The position numbers and the translations under genes were made by a program. The notes beneath the pieces are model-generated. The model ran no database searches and had not been told where the DNA came from. It worked only from the letters and a program-made list of their open reading frames with translations. Of a DNA stretch of 64,000 nucleotides, positions 7,535 through 15,107 are shown in pieces. Every line of letters starts with the position of its first letter. Positions within the stretch are counted from its first letter, which is position 1. Source of the stretch: Bacteroidales bacterium UBA6377 (GTDB taxonomy: Bacteria; Bacteroidota; Bacteroidia; Bacteroidales; UBA932); NCBI GenBank assembly GCA_002438805.1, contig DJQV01000022.1:35283-99282 (forward strand), given 5' to 3'.

Positions 7535-9520
7535 ATGAAAAGAACAAGTGCCACATTATTTCTGCTCCTCGCTGCGCTCAACCTCCACGCGCAGCCTCAA
7601 GGGGCACCGGCAGGAGGATTCGGAGGATTCCAGATGCCGGAAGTCAAGATGGAGTATTCACAGAAGTACGCCGACATCGACTACGCCGGAGACGGAGAAC
7701 TCTATCACCGGCTCGACATCTACCTCCCCAAGGAGAAGAGAGCAAATTACCCGGTAGTCATCCACATCTACGGCAGCGCATGGTACAGCAACAACTCCAA
7801 GGGCATGGCCGACCTCGGCACCATCTGCCAAGCCCTGCTCGATGCAGGCTATGCCGTAGTGACCCCCAACCATCGCTCAAGCGCCGATGCCAAGTTCCCC
7901 GCCCAGATTGAGGACATCAAGGCTGTGATACGATTCGTCCGTGGCAATGCCGCCAGATACAACTTCGACACCTCGTTCATCGCCACTTCCGGCTTCTCGT
8001 CCGGCGGACACCTCGCTTCACTTGCAGCCACTTCCGGAGGAGTCGCCGGCCTCGAAGGCAGTATAGGCAACTACCTGCAGCTGAGCAGCAGCGTAGATGC
8101 CGCATGCGACTGGTCAGGACCTGTTGACCTCACCAATATGGACTGCGCCGGAGCAAGAGACCCGGGCGCAACAGCCCCGGAAGAGGCCGTCACAGGCGTA
8201 AAATATACGCCGGAGAACATCGATGTCTTCAAAAAACTCAGTGCACCATCATACATCGACAGCAACGACCCTCCAATCATCATCTTCCACGGAATCAAAG
8301 ACAACGTGGTTCCTAGCTGCCAAAGTACAGGATTCTATGAATCCCTCGACAAAGCCGGAGTCAAGACCGATCTCATTTTAGTAGAAGAAGGAGGACACGG
8401 GTTCAACATGTACAGCGAGCAGAACCTCCGCACTATGGTGGAGTTTCTCAATACAGCCCGTGAAGCCAAAGCCGCCAAGAGACCGGCAGCCCCGCGCCGC
8501 AGCATCAACCCCGACGGGAGCGTCTCTTTCGAGATCCGTGCAGACGGAGCAACCCACGTGACAGCTGACATCTGCAATGTAAAATACCCGATGAAGCAAG
8601 GTGCCGACGGCATCTGGAGAGCAACCTCAGCCCCTCTCGCACCCGGCTTCCACTACTACTTCCTCGAAGCCGACGGGGCCAGGTTCTCCGATCCTCTGAG
8701 CGAAACTTTCTACGGCTGCGGGACCATGGCAAGCGCTGTGGACATCCCTGAAGAAAACACGGACTACATGAAAGTGCAGGACGTCCCGCACGGCCAGGTG
8801 CGCCTCGTCAACTACTTCTCCTCCGTCACGGGAAGCTGGAGACCGCTCCAGATCTACACACCTGCCGGCTACGAGAAAGGCAAGGGCAAATATCCTGTGC
8901 TCTACATCCAGCACGGAGGCGGTGAAGACCATCGTGGCTGGATGCAGCAGGGTCTGACCGCAAACATCATGGACAACCTCATCGCCGCGGGGAAGGCGGT
9001 GCCGATGATAGTCGTATCAGCCAACAGCAACATCCCCGGTGCACGTGGCAGCTACAGTTGGGAAGGCATGCAGAACTTCCGGGATGAACTGGTGGACTGC
9101 ATCATTCCTTTCATCGAGAAGAACTTCCGCGCCAAGACAGGAGCCGGCAACCGTGCCATGTGCGGTCTATCCATGGGCGGCGGCCAGTCATTCTACATAG
9201 GACTCCGCACCCCAGAGGTATTCAGCAATGTCGGTCTCTTCTCTTCCGGAATCTTCGGCGGCATCGCAGGCGGTGGCGATATGGACTTCGAGAAAGAAAT
9301 ACCCGGTATGCTCAGCGCCACGGGGAAATTCAACGCCTCGCACAAGATATTCTACATCAGCTGCGGCGAGCAGGACCCGCGCATCGGCCCGACAACCAGA
9401 GCGGTCGAGAGCATGCGCAAAGCCGGAGTCGAGGTCATATTTGAATCCTTCCCGGGAGACCACGAGTGGCAACCATGGCGCAAGTCTCTGCACAGTTTCG
9501 CGCAGAAGATCTTCAGATAG
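7535..9520 (+). CDS. secreted two-domain esterase: alpha/beta hydrolase plus CE1-type esterase
   Basis: The 661-residue product is taken from ATG 7535 because that gives a signal peptide (MKRTSATLFLLLAALNLHAQ). Residues about 35-300 form an alpha/beta hydrolase of the BD-FAE/esterase type with the nucleophile elbow GFSSGG (Ser155) and a GGHGF histidine motif. A beta-sandwich linker of the CBM48/E-set kind follows (about 320-400). Residues about 410-661 are a CE1 enterochelin/feruloyl-esterase-like domain with GLSMGG (Ser546) and a DHEWQPWRKSL histidine motif. Such fusions in Bacteroidetes remove acetyl and feruloyl groups from xylan side chains; the exact substrates here are inferred. Both active sites look complete. 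Confidence 0.88.
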   Translation: MKRTSATLFLLLAALNLHAQPQGAPAGGFGGFQMPEVKMEYSQKYADIDYAGDGELYHRLDIYLPKEKRANYPVVIHIYGSAWYSNNSKGMADLGTICQALLDAGYAVVTPNHRSSADAKFPAQIEDIKAVIRFVRGNAARYNFDTSFIATSGFSSGGHLASLAATSGGVAGLEGSIGNYLQLSSSVDAACDWSGPVDLTNMDCAGARDPGATAPEEAVTGVKYTPENIDVFKKLSAPSYIDSNDPPIIIFHGIKDNVVPSCQSTGFYESLDKAGVKTDLILVEEGGHGFNMYSEQNLRTMVEFLNTAREAKAAKRPAAPRRSINPDGSVSFEIRADGATHVTADICNVKYPMKQGADGIWRATSAPLAPGFHYYFLEADGARFSDPLSETFYGCGTMASAVDIPEENTDYMKVQDVPHGQVRLVNYFSSVTGSWRPLQIYTPAGYEKGKGKYPVLYIQHGGGEDHRGWMQQGLTANIMDNLIAAGKAVPMIVVSANSNIPGARGSYSWEGMQNFRDELVDCIIPFIEKNFRAKTGAGNRAMCGLSMGGGQSFYIGLRTPEVFSNVGLFSSGIFGGIAGGGDMDFEKEIPGMLSATGKFNASHKIFYISCGEQDPRIGPTTRAVESMRKAGVEVIFESFPGDHEWQPWRKSLHSFAQKIFR

Positions 9521-9570
9521 CCGTAACATCTATCAGATAGCCCGTGGCATCTGTATAGCCGTACCCCACG

Positions 9571-9692
9571 CAGGTAGGAGCCGATTCCGCCAAAAAGGCT
9601 CACACCTGACATGGGCAAGGGTCACAGAACGCATCCATAGCATGGTGACCGATTCAGGTGGGAGCGAAAATACCCAAAAGCGCTCCCACCTG
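9571..9692. repeat. dispersed double stem-loop repeat, copy B
   Basis: Two inverted repeats flank a conserved core. The first pairs CAGGTAGGAGCC (9571-9582) with GGCTCACACCTG (9597-9608), with two mismatches. The second pairs CAGGTGGGAGCG (9655-9666) perfectly with CGCTCCCACCTG (9681-9692) around a 14-nt A-rich loop. The core between them contains CACAGAACGC at 9623-9632, shared with copies at 47291 and 56489. The stem differs from those copies at three positions, each with the compensating change. Confidence 0.75.
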
Positions 9693-9785
9693 TAATCATC
9701 ACCTCGACGCACCCAGACCCAATGCGCATCAAGATGTCCGGTACACGACAGTTACTTTTCGCATCCGGTACAATACTCGGTTCTT

Positions 9786-9867
9786 TTCGTCCGAATTTAT
9801 GTATATTTGTCATTGATATTCGTCAGAATTTATGTTATATCTGATGACATATTCGTCATAATTATCG
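9786..9867 (+). promoter_or_regulatory. three direct repeats with 33-bp period before the ATPase pseudogene
   Basis: TTCGTC(C/A)GAATTTATG occurs at 9786 and 9819 and, in a slightly changed form (TTCGTCATAATTAT), at 9852; successive copies are exactly 33 bp apart. The last copy ends a few bases before ATG 9872. A -7 element TATATTTG (9802-9809) lies between copies 1 and 2. The same layout with different repeat words precedes the ATPase genes at 45539 and 50745. Confidence 0.75.
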
Positions 9868-9871
9868 TAGT

Positions 9872-10508
9872 ATGCAAAGAGAAATATATGCAAAACTGCT
9901 TGAGTGGCAGTCCCGTAAAGATCACAAGCCGCTTGTCCTTGACGGCGCACGTCAAGTAGGCACTTGAGTAGTTACAAGATTTCGAAATGGCCATCACTTG
10001 GCTCAAAGATGCCGGCTTGATTTACAAGGTTCATCGTGTCAGCAAGATTGAGTATCCACTGAAGTTCTACGAAGATTTCGACATCTTCAAAATATTTCCG
10101 CTTGATGTAGGCCTTCTGGGGGCAATGACTGATGTACCAGCCTCTCAGATGCTGATAGGTGACAACATCTTCAAGGAGTTCAAAGGCGCTTTTACGGAGT
10201 GTTACGTCAACGAGCAGCTTGCACACATCCAAATTCCAACATTCTACCATTCGTCCAATGACTCAGAATGCGAGATTGACTTTGCTGTCCAAACAGAAAA
10301 GCGAGTTATCCCCATTGAGGCCAAGGCAGAGGAGAACGTCAAATCCAAGTCTCTCAAAACCTATATAGACGGGCATCCGAATCTGAAAGGCCTCCGCGTA
10401 TCCATGCTGAACTACATTGACCATGGTTGGATGGAAAATCTTCCGCTCCATGCCATTGAAGGCTATCTGCGGGCGGAAGAAGCCAGCACCTCAGACAGTC
10501 AAGAATAG
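9872..10508 (+). pseudogene. AAA+ ATPase with DUF4143, internal deletion
   Basis: The first 31 codons (from ATG 9872) read MQREIYAKLLEWQSRKDHKP and on to DGARQVG, the N-terminus and the beginning of the Walker A motif of this family, and then stop at 9965. From about 9972, in another frame, the coding sense resumes at a late C-terminal point (LQDFEMAITWLKDAGLIYKV) and runs to 10508 with the DUF4143 features EIDFAVQ and VIPIEAKAEENVKSKSL. About 220 residues, including Walker A lysine, Walker B and most of the AAA+ core, are missing. The joint lies near 9961. Intact relatives in this window are at 45539, 48790 and 50745. The gene retains its 33-bp-phased upstream repeats. Confidence 0.85.
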
Positions 10509-10562
10509 CACACTCCGCTGTTTTCCGCGCCCCAAAAAGCTGCGAAGTCCGGGAATAAATCA

Positions 10563-10570
10563 TATATTTG
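10563..10570 (+). promoter_or_regulatory. -7 element of the PqqD/ABC operon
   Basis: TATATTTG matches TAnnTTTG and ends 8 bp before ATG 10579, implying a nearly leaderless mRNA for the first gene of the five-gene operon. No clear -33 box is seen. Confidence 0.5.
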
Positions 10571-10578
10571 CATCATAT

Positions 10579-11742
10579 ATGGACACAGCGACCTCACTAT
10601 TCTTCGCCTTGCTCCGGAGCGGCCTCTGGGGAACGGAACCGGAATTGCCAATGCCCTCTGCCACCGGCACCCCGGCAGCCAAAGACAAAGCAGGCAGCCA
10701 GGGACATAGCCCCGACATCGACACTTGGAAGCACGTCTTCCGTCTGGCGACCGAACAGACCGTCACGGGCCTTATCACCGATGGAGCCGCAGCCTGCCCG
10801 GCAGGATATGTCCCAGGAGCAGTGTCCCTAAGACTGATGTCCAGCCTCGTCGCTGTAGAAAAGCGCAACGCCGCAGTCAACGCTCTAATAGCCAAGATTA
10901 TACCCCTTTTCGACAAAGCCAACGTACCGACCGTATTGGTCAAAGGTCAGGCCGTGGCGCAATGCTACCGCAAACCCGAGGGCAGGATGCCCGGGGACAT
11001 CGACCTCATAGTGAGGCCTGAGGACTATGAAGCCGCAAAGGCCGTCCTCTCCGCCACGGCTGACTCGACAGATGCCGAAAGCGCTGACAAACTTCACTTC
11101 GGAGCCATGATCGGTGACATCGAAGTCGAACTTCACGGCACCGTCCACACTAGCCTCGGGGGCAGGATCAACGACATCCTCGACTCGGCCCAAGCCGAAC
11201 TCTTTTCTCCAGACGGCTGCCGGACCCTTGAAATAAACGGCACTACTGTCCGCATCACCTCCATCGATTTCGACGCCCTCTTCATCTTCGTCCACCTCCT
11301 CCAGCACTTCTACTGCGGAGGTCTGGGACTCAGGCAATTATGCGATTGGGCAAGAGTTCTCCACACCCACCGCGCCCAAATCGACCTCAACCTTCTCGAA
11401 TCAAGGCTCAAGCAGATGGGAATCATGAGCGAATGGCAGGCATTCGCAACTTTCCTTGTCCACTATCTCGGACTCCCGGAGCAGGAAGCCCCGTTCTACA
11501 ACAGCCACGCAGAAGTCAAGGCCGCCAAGCTCTGGAAATTCATGGAAGAAGTCGGCAATTTCGGCAAGAAACGCCGCCGTCGCGACCGCAGCGGCGACCC
11601 GTATCTTATCCGGAAAGTGGAATCGTTCTTCCTCAATTCCAAGGACTTCCTCCGGCACGCCGGCATCTTCCCCCTTGACTCCGTGAAGTTCTTCTGGAAA
11701 TATTTCACCACCGGCACGAGGGCAGCCCTGCGCGGCGAATAG
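10579..11742 (+). CDS. NTP_transf_5 family nucleotidyltransferase
   Basis: The 387-residue protein begins at ATG 10579, placed directly behind a promoter element; upstream codons in frame belong to the preceding pseudogene region. It matches the uncharacterised nucleotidyltransferase family (PF14907): a helical N-terminal part, then VPTVLVKGQAVAQCY and the catalytic-type motif PGDIDLIV near residue 140, where paired acidic residues would bind the metal-nucleotide. Homologues occur as an accessory gene in lasso-peptide clusters such as that of paeninodin. Here it heads an operon with an HPr-kinase-like protein, a peptidase, a PqqD-like protein and an ABC exporter. Substrate and reaction are unknown; transfer of a nucleotide or sugar-phosphate group to a peptide or carrier is an inference. 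Confidence 0.8.
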   Translation: MDTATSLFFALLRSGLWGTEPELPMPSATGTPAAKDKAGSQGHSPDIDTWKHVFRLATEQTVTGLITDGAAACPAGYVPGAVSLRLMSSLVAVEKRNAAVNALIAKIIPLFDKANVPTVLVKGQAVAQCYRKPEGRMPGDIDLIVRPEDYEAAKAVLSATADSTDAESADKLHFGAMIGDIEVELHGTVHTSLGGRINDILDSAQAELFSPDGCRTLEINGTTVRITSIDFDALFIFVHLLQHFYCGGLGLRQLCDWARVLHTHRAQIDLNLLESRLKQMGIMSEWQAFATFLVHYLGLPEQEAPFYNSHAEVKAAKLWKFMEEVGNFGKKRRRRDRSGDPYLIRKVESFFLNSKDFLRHAGIFPLDSVKFFWKYFTTGTRAALRGE

Positions 11743-11775
11743 CAAGAGACCAAAAAAACGCAGAGACAAGAAAAA

Positions 11776-12657
11776 ATGACAAGACAATATACAATAGCGG
11801 ATCATCTCATAGAAATCACGGCTCCTGACAGCTCGGTGCTCTGGGATACATGCCCCAACTACACCCCTTTTGAGTTGACCATAAACAGCAATGCCGCCCC
11901 CCTCTGCTCCCTCGAAATCGTGGAAGACCTGCAAGCCCCCGAAGCCACACCCGTATACGAAGTAAAGGAAAAAGGCTACCCCGGACTCGCCTTCAGCCGC
12001 TTCGACAAAGGCTGGCTCATCCAGATGGCCCCCGATGCGGACATCCCGACAATCGGCACGCTCATCGCAAGTGAAGACTTCCGCAGCGCCAGACTCAAAC
12101 TCCTTTCCTCCACCGGGAGAGCCCTGCGGTTCGCCGTTGACAACGCCCTTATGCTGATGTTCGCCATTGCTTCAGCCCCTCTCGACACATTGGAGATCCA
12201 TTCATCCGTCACCGTATGCGATGGTTCCGGGTACGCCTTTCTCGGCAAGAGCGGCACAGGCAAGAGCACCCACAGCCGCCTCTGGAGGGAGAACATCCCG
12301 GGCAGCACCCTGCTCAACGATGACAACCCGGTCATCCGCATCAAAGACGGCCAGGCCCGGATCTACGGCAGCCCGTGGAGCGGCAAGACCCCATGCTACA
12401 AAGCGGAAAGCGCACCGCTCTCAGCCATAGTCCGCATACGCCAATGCCCGGGGAACAGGATACACCGCCTCTCCACCATCGAAGCCTACGCTTCCCTGTT
12501 CTCCTCATGCTCTGCGTTCCGGGAGATCAAAGGCACGGCCGACGGCATACACGCCACCCTGCAGAAACTCGTCACCACAGTGCCCATGTACCTGCTGGAC
12601 TGCCGACCGGACGCAGAGGCAGCACAGCTGTGCCATACGACAGTCTCCGGAAAATGA
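11776..12657 (+). CDS. HPr kinase-like P-loop protein
   Basis: The 293-residue protein carries a HPr(Ser) kinase-type nucleotide-binding site: FLGKSGTGKSTHSRLW (P-loop near residue 160), followed by LNDDNPVIR and GSPWSGKTP, the order seen in small HPrK-like proteins of peptide-modification clusters. A beta-rich N-terminal half of about 150 residues precedes it. In lasso-peptide pathways such proteins phosphorylate a serine of the precursor; whether this one acts on a peptide, a protein or HPr is not known. There is no PTS gene nearby, which argues against classical HPr control. Its stop overlaps the next start (ATGA at 12654-12657), so the two are translationally coupled. Confidence 0.8.
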   Translation: MTRQYTIADHLIEITAPDSSVLWDTCPNYTPFELTINSNAAPLCSLEIVEDLQAPEATPVYEVKEKGYPGLAFSRFDKGWLIQMAPDADIPTIGTLIASEDFRSARLKLLSSTGRALRFAVDNALMLMFAIASAPLDTLEIHSSVTVCDGSGYAFLGKSGTGKSTHSRLWRENIPGSTLLNDDNPVIRIKDGQARIYGSPWSGKTPCYKAESAPLSAIVRIRQCPGNRIHRLSTIEAYASLFSSCSAFREIKGTADGIHATLQKLVTTVPMYLLDCRPDAEAAQLCHTTVSGK

Positions 12658-13127
12658 CTCAGCTGCAACTTCCAAACGACATCCTGCTCGCCCGGGCTGA
12701 AGAGTTCCTCAAAGAAGGCCGTGAAGTCATCCTCAAGGCCAAAGGCAACAGCATGCTCCCCTTCATCCGGGACGGCAGGGACAGCGTGGCCCTGCACAGA
12801 TGCGAAGATCCGCAGGTCGGAGACATCGTGCTCGTAAAACTCCCCGACAGGTACGTGATGCACCGGATCATCTCCCGCGACGGGGAAACTTTCACCATGA
12901 TGGGAGACGGCAACCTGCGCGGCACCGAACATTTCAAAAAAGAAGACGTACTCGGCAAGGTGACCCGCATCATACGGGACGGCCGCCGTGAAGTCATCCC
13001 CGGCAACGGCAGGCTGTGGCGCAACCTCCTGCCCATAAGGCGCTGGCTGCTCGCATTTTACAGAAAAATTTGGACACCGCTAGCGCAGGCGGCGGCAAAC
13101 AAAAGACAACATACAACAATACAATGA
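12654..13127 (+). CDS. S24/S26 family signal-peptidase-like serine protease
   Basis: The 157-residue protein starts at ATG 12654, overlapping the kinase stop by four bases; a longer in-frame extension only covers the kinase gene in another frame. The motif KAKGNSMLPFIRDG holds the nucleophile serine of S24/S26 peptidases, and PDRYVMHRIISRDG supplies the second catalytic segment, with His where LepB enzymes have Lys, as in SipW/ER-type signal peptidases. No strong membrane anchor is seen at the N-terminus; a moderately hydrophobic segment lies near residues 120-145. Within this operon it is the natural candidate for leader-peptide or substrate cleavage, which is inferred from context only. Confidence 0.8.
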   Translation: MTQLQLPNDILLARAEEFLKEGREVILKAKGNSMLPFIRDGRDSVALHRCEDPQVGDIVLVKLPDRYVMHRIISRDGETFTMMGDGNLRGTEHFKKEDVLGKVTRIIRDGRREVIPGNGRLWRNLLPIRRWLLAFYRKIWTPLAQAAANKRQHTTIQ

Positions 13128-13393
13128 AAATCAAGGAAGGATTCGTGCTCCGCTCCATCGGAGACACTTACATGGTGGTCGGCGAGGGTCTGGCCCAGAT
13201 CGACTTCAACAAGATAGTTTCGCTCAACGCCACGGCAGCCTACCTCTGGAAGGCCCTCCAAGGCAAGGAGTTCAGCACAGACGACGTCCGCGACCTGCTG
13301 CTTGCTCAATACGACGTGGACGAGAAGACAGCATCCGCCGACGCGGCCGCGCTCGTGGACAAATGGGACGAGGCGGGACTGCTTGAGAAGTGA
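13124..13393 (+). CDS. PqqD-like peptide-binding protein
   Basis: The 89-residue protein starts at ATG 13124 overlapping the peptidase stop by four bases. It has the PqqD/RRE-like pattern: beta strands around GFVLRSIGDTYMVVGEG, then IDFNKIVSLNATAAYLWKAL and a C-terminal winged-helix part with DDVRDLLLAQYDVD. PqqD-type domains bind leader peptides and deliver them to modifying enzymes in RiPP pathways. No precursor peptide is evident in the operon, so its client is unknown. It is followed at once by the ABC transporter. Confidence 0.85.
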   Translation: MKIKEGFVLRSIGDTYMVVGEGLAQIDFNKIVSLNATAAYLWKALQGKEFSTDDVRDLLLAQYDVDEKTASADAAALVDKWDEAGLLEK

Positions 13394-15030
13394 TGCGTAG
13401 CCTGCGCAGCTGCCTCAAAGGACTTCACGGGATGTCCGGCCCGGCCAGGAAATGGGCCGTCGCCTGCATCCTGCTGGGGCTTGTGCGCATTGCCGCATCC
13501 CTGTCGTTCGTCTGGGTCTGCAAAGAGCTTGTGGACGTGGCCACCGGCGCCTTGCCAGCTCCGCTGTCCGGACGTATAGCCCTCATGGCCATCATCATGG
13601 CGGTCCAGCTCGCGACGAACACAGCATATTCATACTGCGAAAAATACGGCATCCTCCAGACTCAGAACTCCCTGCGTCAGGACTTCTTCGGAAGGGTGCT
13701 CTCCAGCGAATGGACGGGGCGCGAGAAATTCGGCAGCGGAGACGCGGTCAACCGTCTTGAAGAAGACATCAGGATAATTTCCGAACTGCTCTGCTCCCAC
13801 ATCCCCGGGGCGGTGGTCACCTTGTTCCAGCTGATAGCGGCCTCCGTCTACCTGCTTCTGATGGCACCGGGCCTGCTCTGGGTACTGCTCATACTGATGT
13901 TTGCCGCCATAGGCGGCTCGAAACTGTTCTTCTTGAAACTCAGGGCCCTGACCTCCGATATCCGGAGCCTCGACTCCGACATCCAGCAGCTCATCCAGGA
14001 GAACCTGCACAACCGTATCCTTGCCCTCACACTCACCGGCACCGCCCGGGTGCTCTCGACCCTCGACAAACTCCAGTCCCGTCTCAAGACCAAGACCGCC
14101 GAAAGGCTCAACTACAATGCCCTGGCCCGCGGTCTGATGTCCCTCGGGTTCATGGGCGGCTATGCGGCGGCCTTCATCTGGGGCATACTCGGGATCAAGA
14201 GCGGCGCAGTCAGTTTCGGCATGATGACAGCCTTCCTGCAGCTCGTGGGACAGGTACAGCGCCCTGTGGCCGATCTGGCAAGGGAGCTGCCGGCATTCAT
14301 CCACGCCCTGACCTCGATAGAGCGGCTCATGGAGCTCGGCAACCTGCCTCCAGAGCAGGACGGCCCGGGATGGACTTCCGTCGAGGCGGCAGGCGTCCGT
14401 TTTGACAATGTAAGTTTCTCTTATCAGGACAGTTCCGGGCACGTGGTACTGAGCTCGTTCTCCCATGACTTCCGCCCCGGCACCCTCACCGCCATAGCTG
14501 GTCCGACAGGGGCCGGAAAGAGCACTCTGGTAAAACTCATCCTCGGGCTGCTCAAGCCGGAAAGCGGCGCGGTCACAATATACGATTCCCTCTCTTCAGC
14601 CCCGGCGGGCAAGAGTGCGCGAGGCAATTTCCGCTACGTCCCCCAGGGCAACAGCCTGATGAGCGGCACGATACGCAGCAACCTTCTGCTCGCCGACCCC
14701 CGTGCCACTGGAGAAAGCATGCGCGAGGCGCTCCACACGGCCGCAGCCGACTTCGTGTTCAGCCTTCCTCAAGGCCTGGACAGCCCCTGCGGCGAATCCG
14801 GGAGCGGCCTCAGTGAAGGCCAGGGCCAGAGGATAGCCGTGGCAAGGGCCCTCCTGCAACACGGGAGCATACTCCTTCTGGACGAAGCCACATCCTCGCT
14901 AGACCCTCAGACAGAAAGGAAAATGCTGTCCAACCTGCGGGAATACATGAAACGCCACGGCCTCACCATTATCTTCATCTCCCACCGCGAAGCCGTCACA
15001 GAAGGGGCAGACGAGACCGTAAGGTTGTAA
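13393..15030 (+). CDS. ABC transporter, fused permease and ATPase (exporter type)
   Basis: The 545-residue half-transporter starts at ATG 13393, overlapping the PqqD stop (TGATG); a GTG three bases earlier is possible. A six-helix membrane domain covers about residues 15-310 and the nucleotide-binding domain about 330-545, with Walker A GPTGAGKSTLVK, the signature LSEGQGQR (Gln instead of the second Gly of LSGGQ), Walker B ILLLDEATSSLD and the H-loop FISHRE. There is no N-terminal C39 peptidase domain, which fits with a separate peptidase gene two places upstream. It would act as a homodimer exporting the product or client of this operon. Confidence 0.9.
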   Translation: MRSLRSCLKGLHGMSGPARKWAVACILLGLVRIAASLSFVWVCKELVDVATGALPAPLSGRIALMAIIMAVQLATNTAYSYCEKYGILQTQNSLRQDFFGRVLSSEWTGREKFGSGDAVNRLEEDIRIISELLCSHIPGAVVTLFQLIAASVYLLLMAPGLLWVLLILMFAAIGGSKLFFLKLRALTSDIRSLDSDIQQLIQENLHNRILALTLTGTARVLSTLDKLQSRLKTKTAERLNYNALARGLMSLGFMGGYAAAFIWGILGIKSGAVSFGMMTAFLQLVGQVQRPVADLARELPAFIHALTSIERLMELGNLPPEQDGPGWTSVEAAGVRFDNVSFSYQDSSGHVVLSSFSHDFRPGTLTAIAGPTGAGKSTLVKLILGLLKPESGAVTIYDSLSSAPAGKSARGNFRYVPQGNSLMSGTIRSNLLLADPRATGESMREALHTAAADFVFSLPQGLDSPCGESGSGLSEGQGQRIAVARALLQHGSILLLDEATSSLDPQTERKMLSNLREYMKRHGLTIIFISHREAVTEGADETVRL

Positions 15031-15055
15031 AATTCCGATTTTTATCCTTACTTTG
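15025..15055 (+). promoter_or_regulatory. promoter of the Ntn hydrolase/lipoprotein pair
   Basis: TTG at 15025-15027 and TTACTTTG at 15048-15055 are 20 bp apart; the -7 box has one base fewer between TA and TTTG than the consensus. It suggests that the pair at 15108-18169 is transcribed apart from the ABC operon. Confidence 0.45.
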
Positions 15056-15107
15056 CATATTGGTGTGGCCCCGCACGAGGCGGGCCGCATGAATAATGAT
15101 TACTTTT

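Noticed and set aside
10579..15030. Complete lasso-peptide cluster
   Set aside because: No asparagine-synthetase-like cyclase, no B2 protease and no precursor were found between or around the genes.
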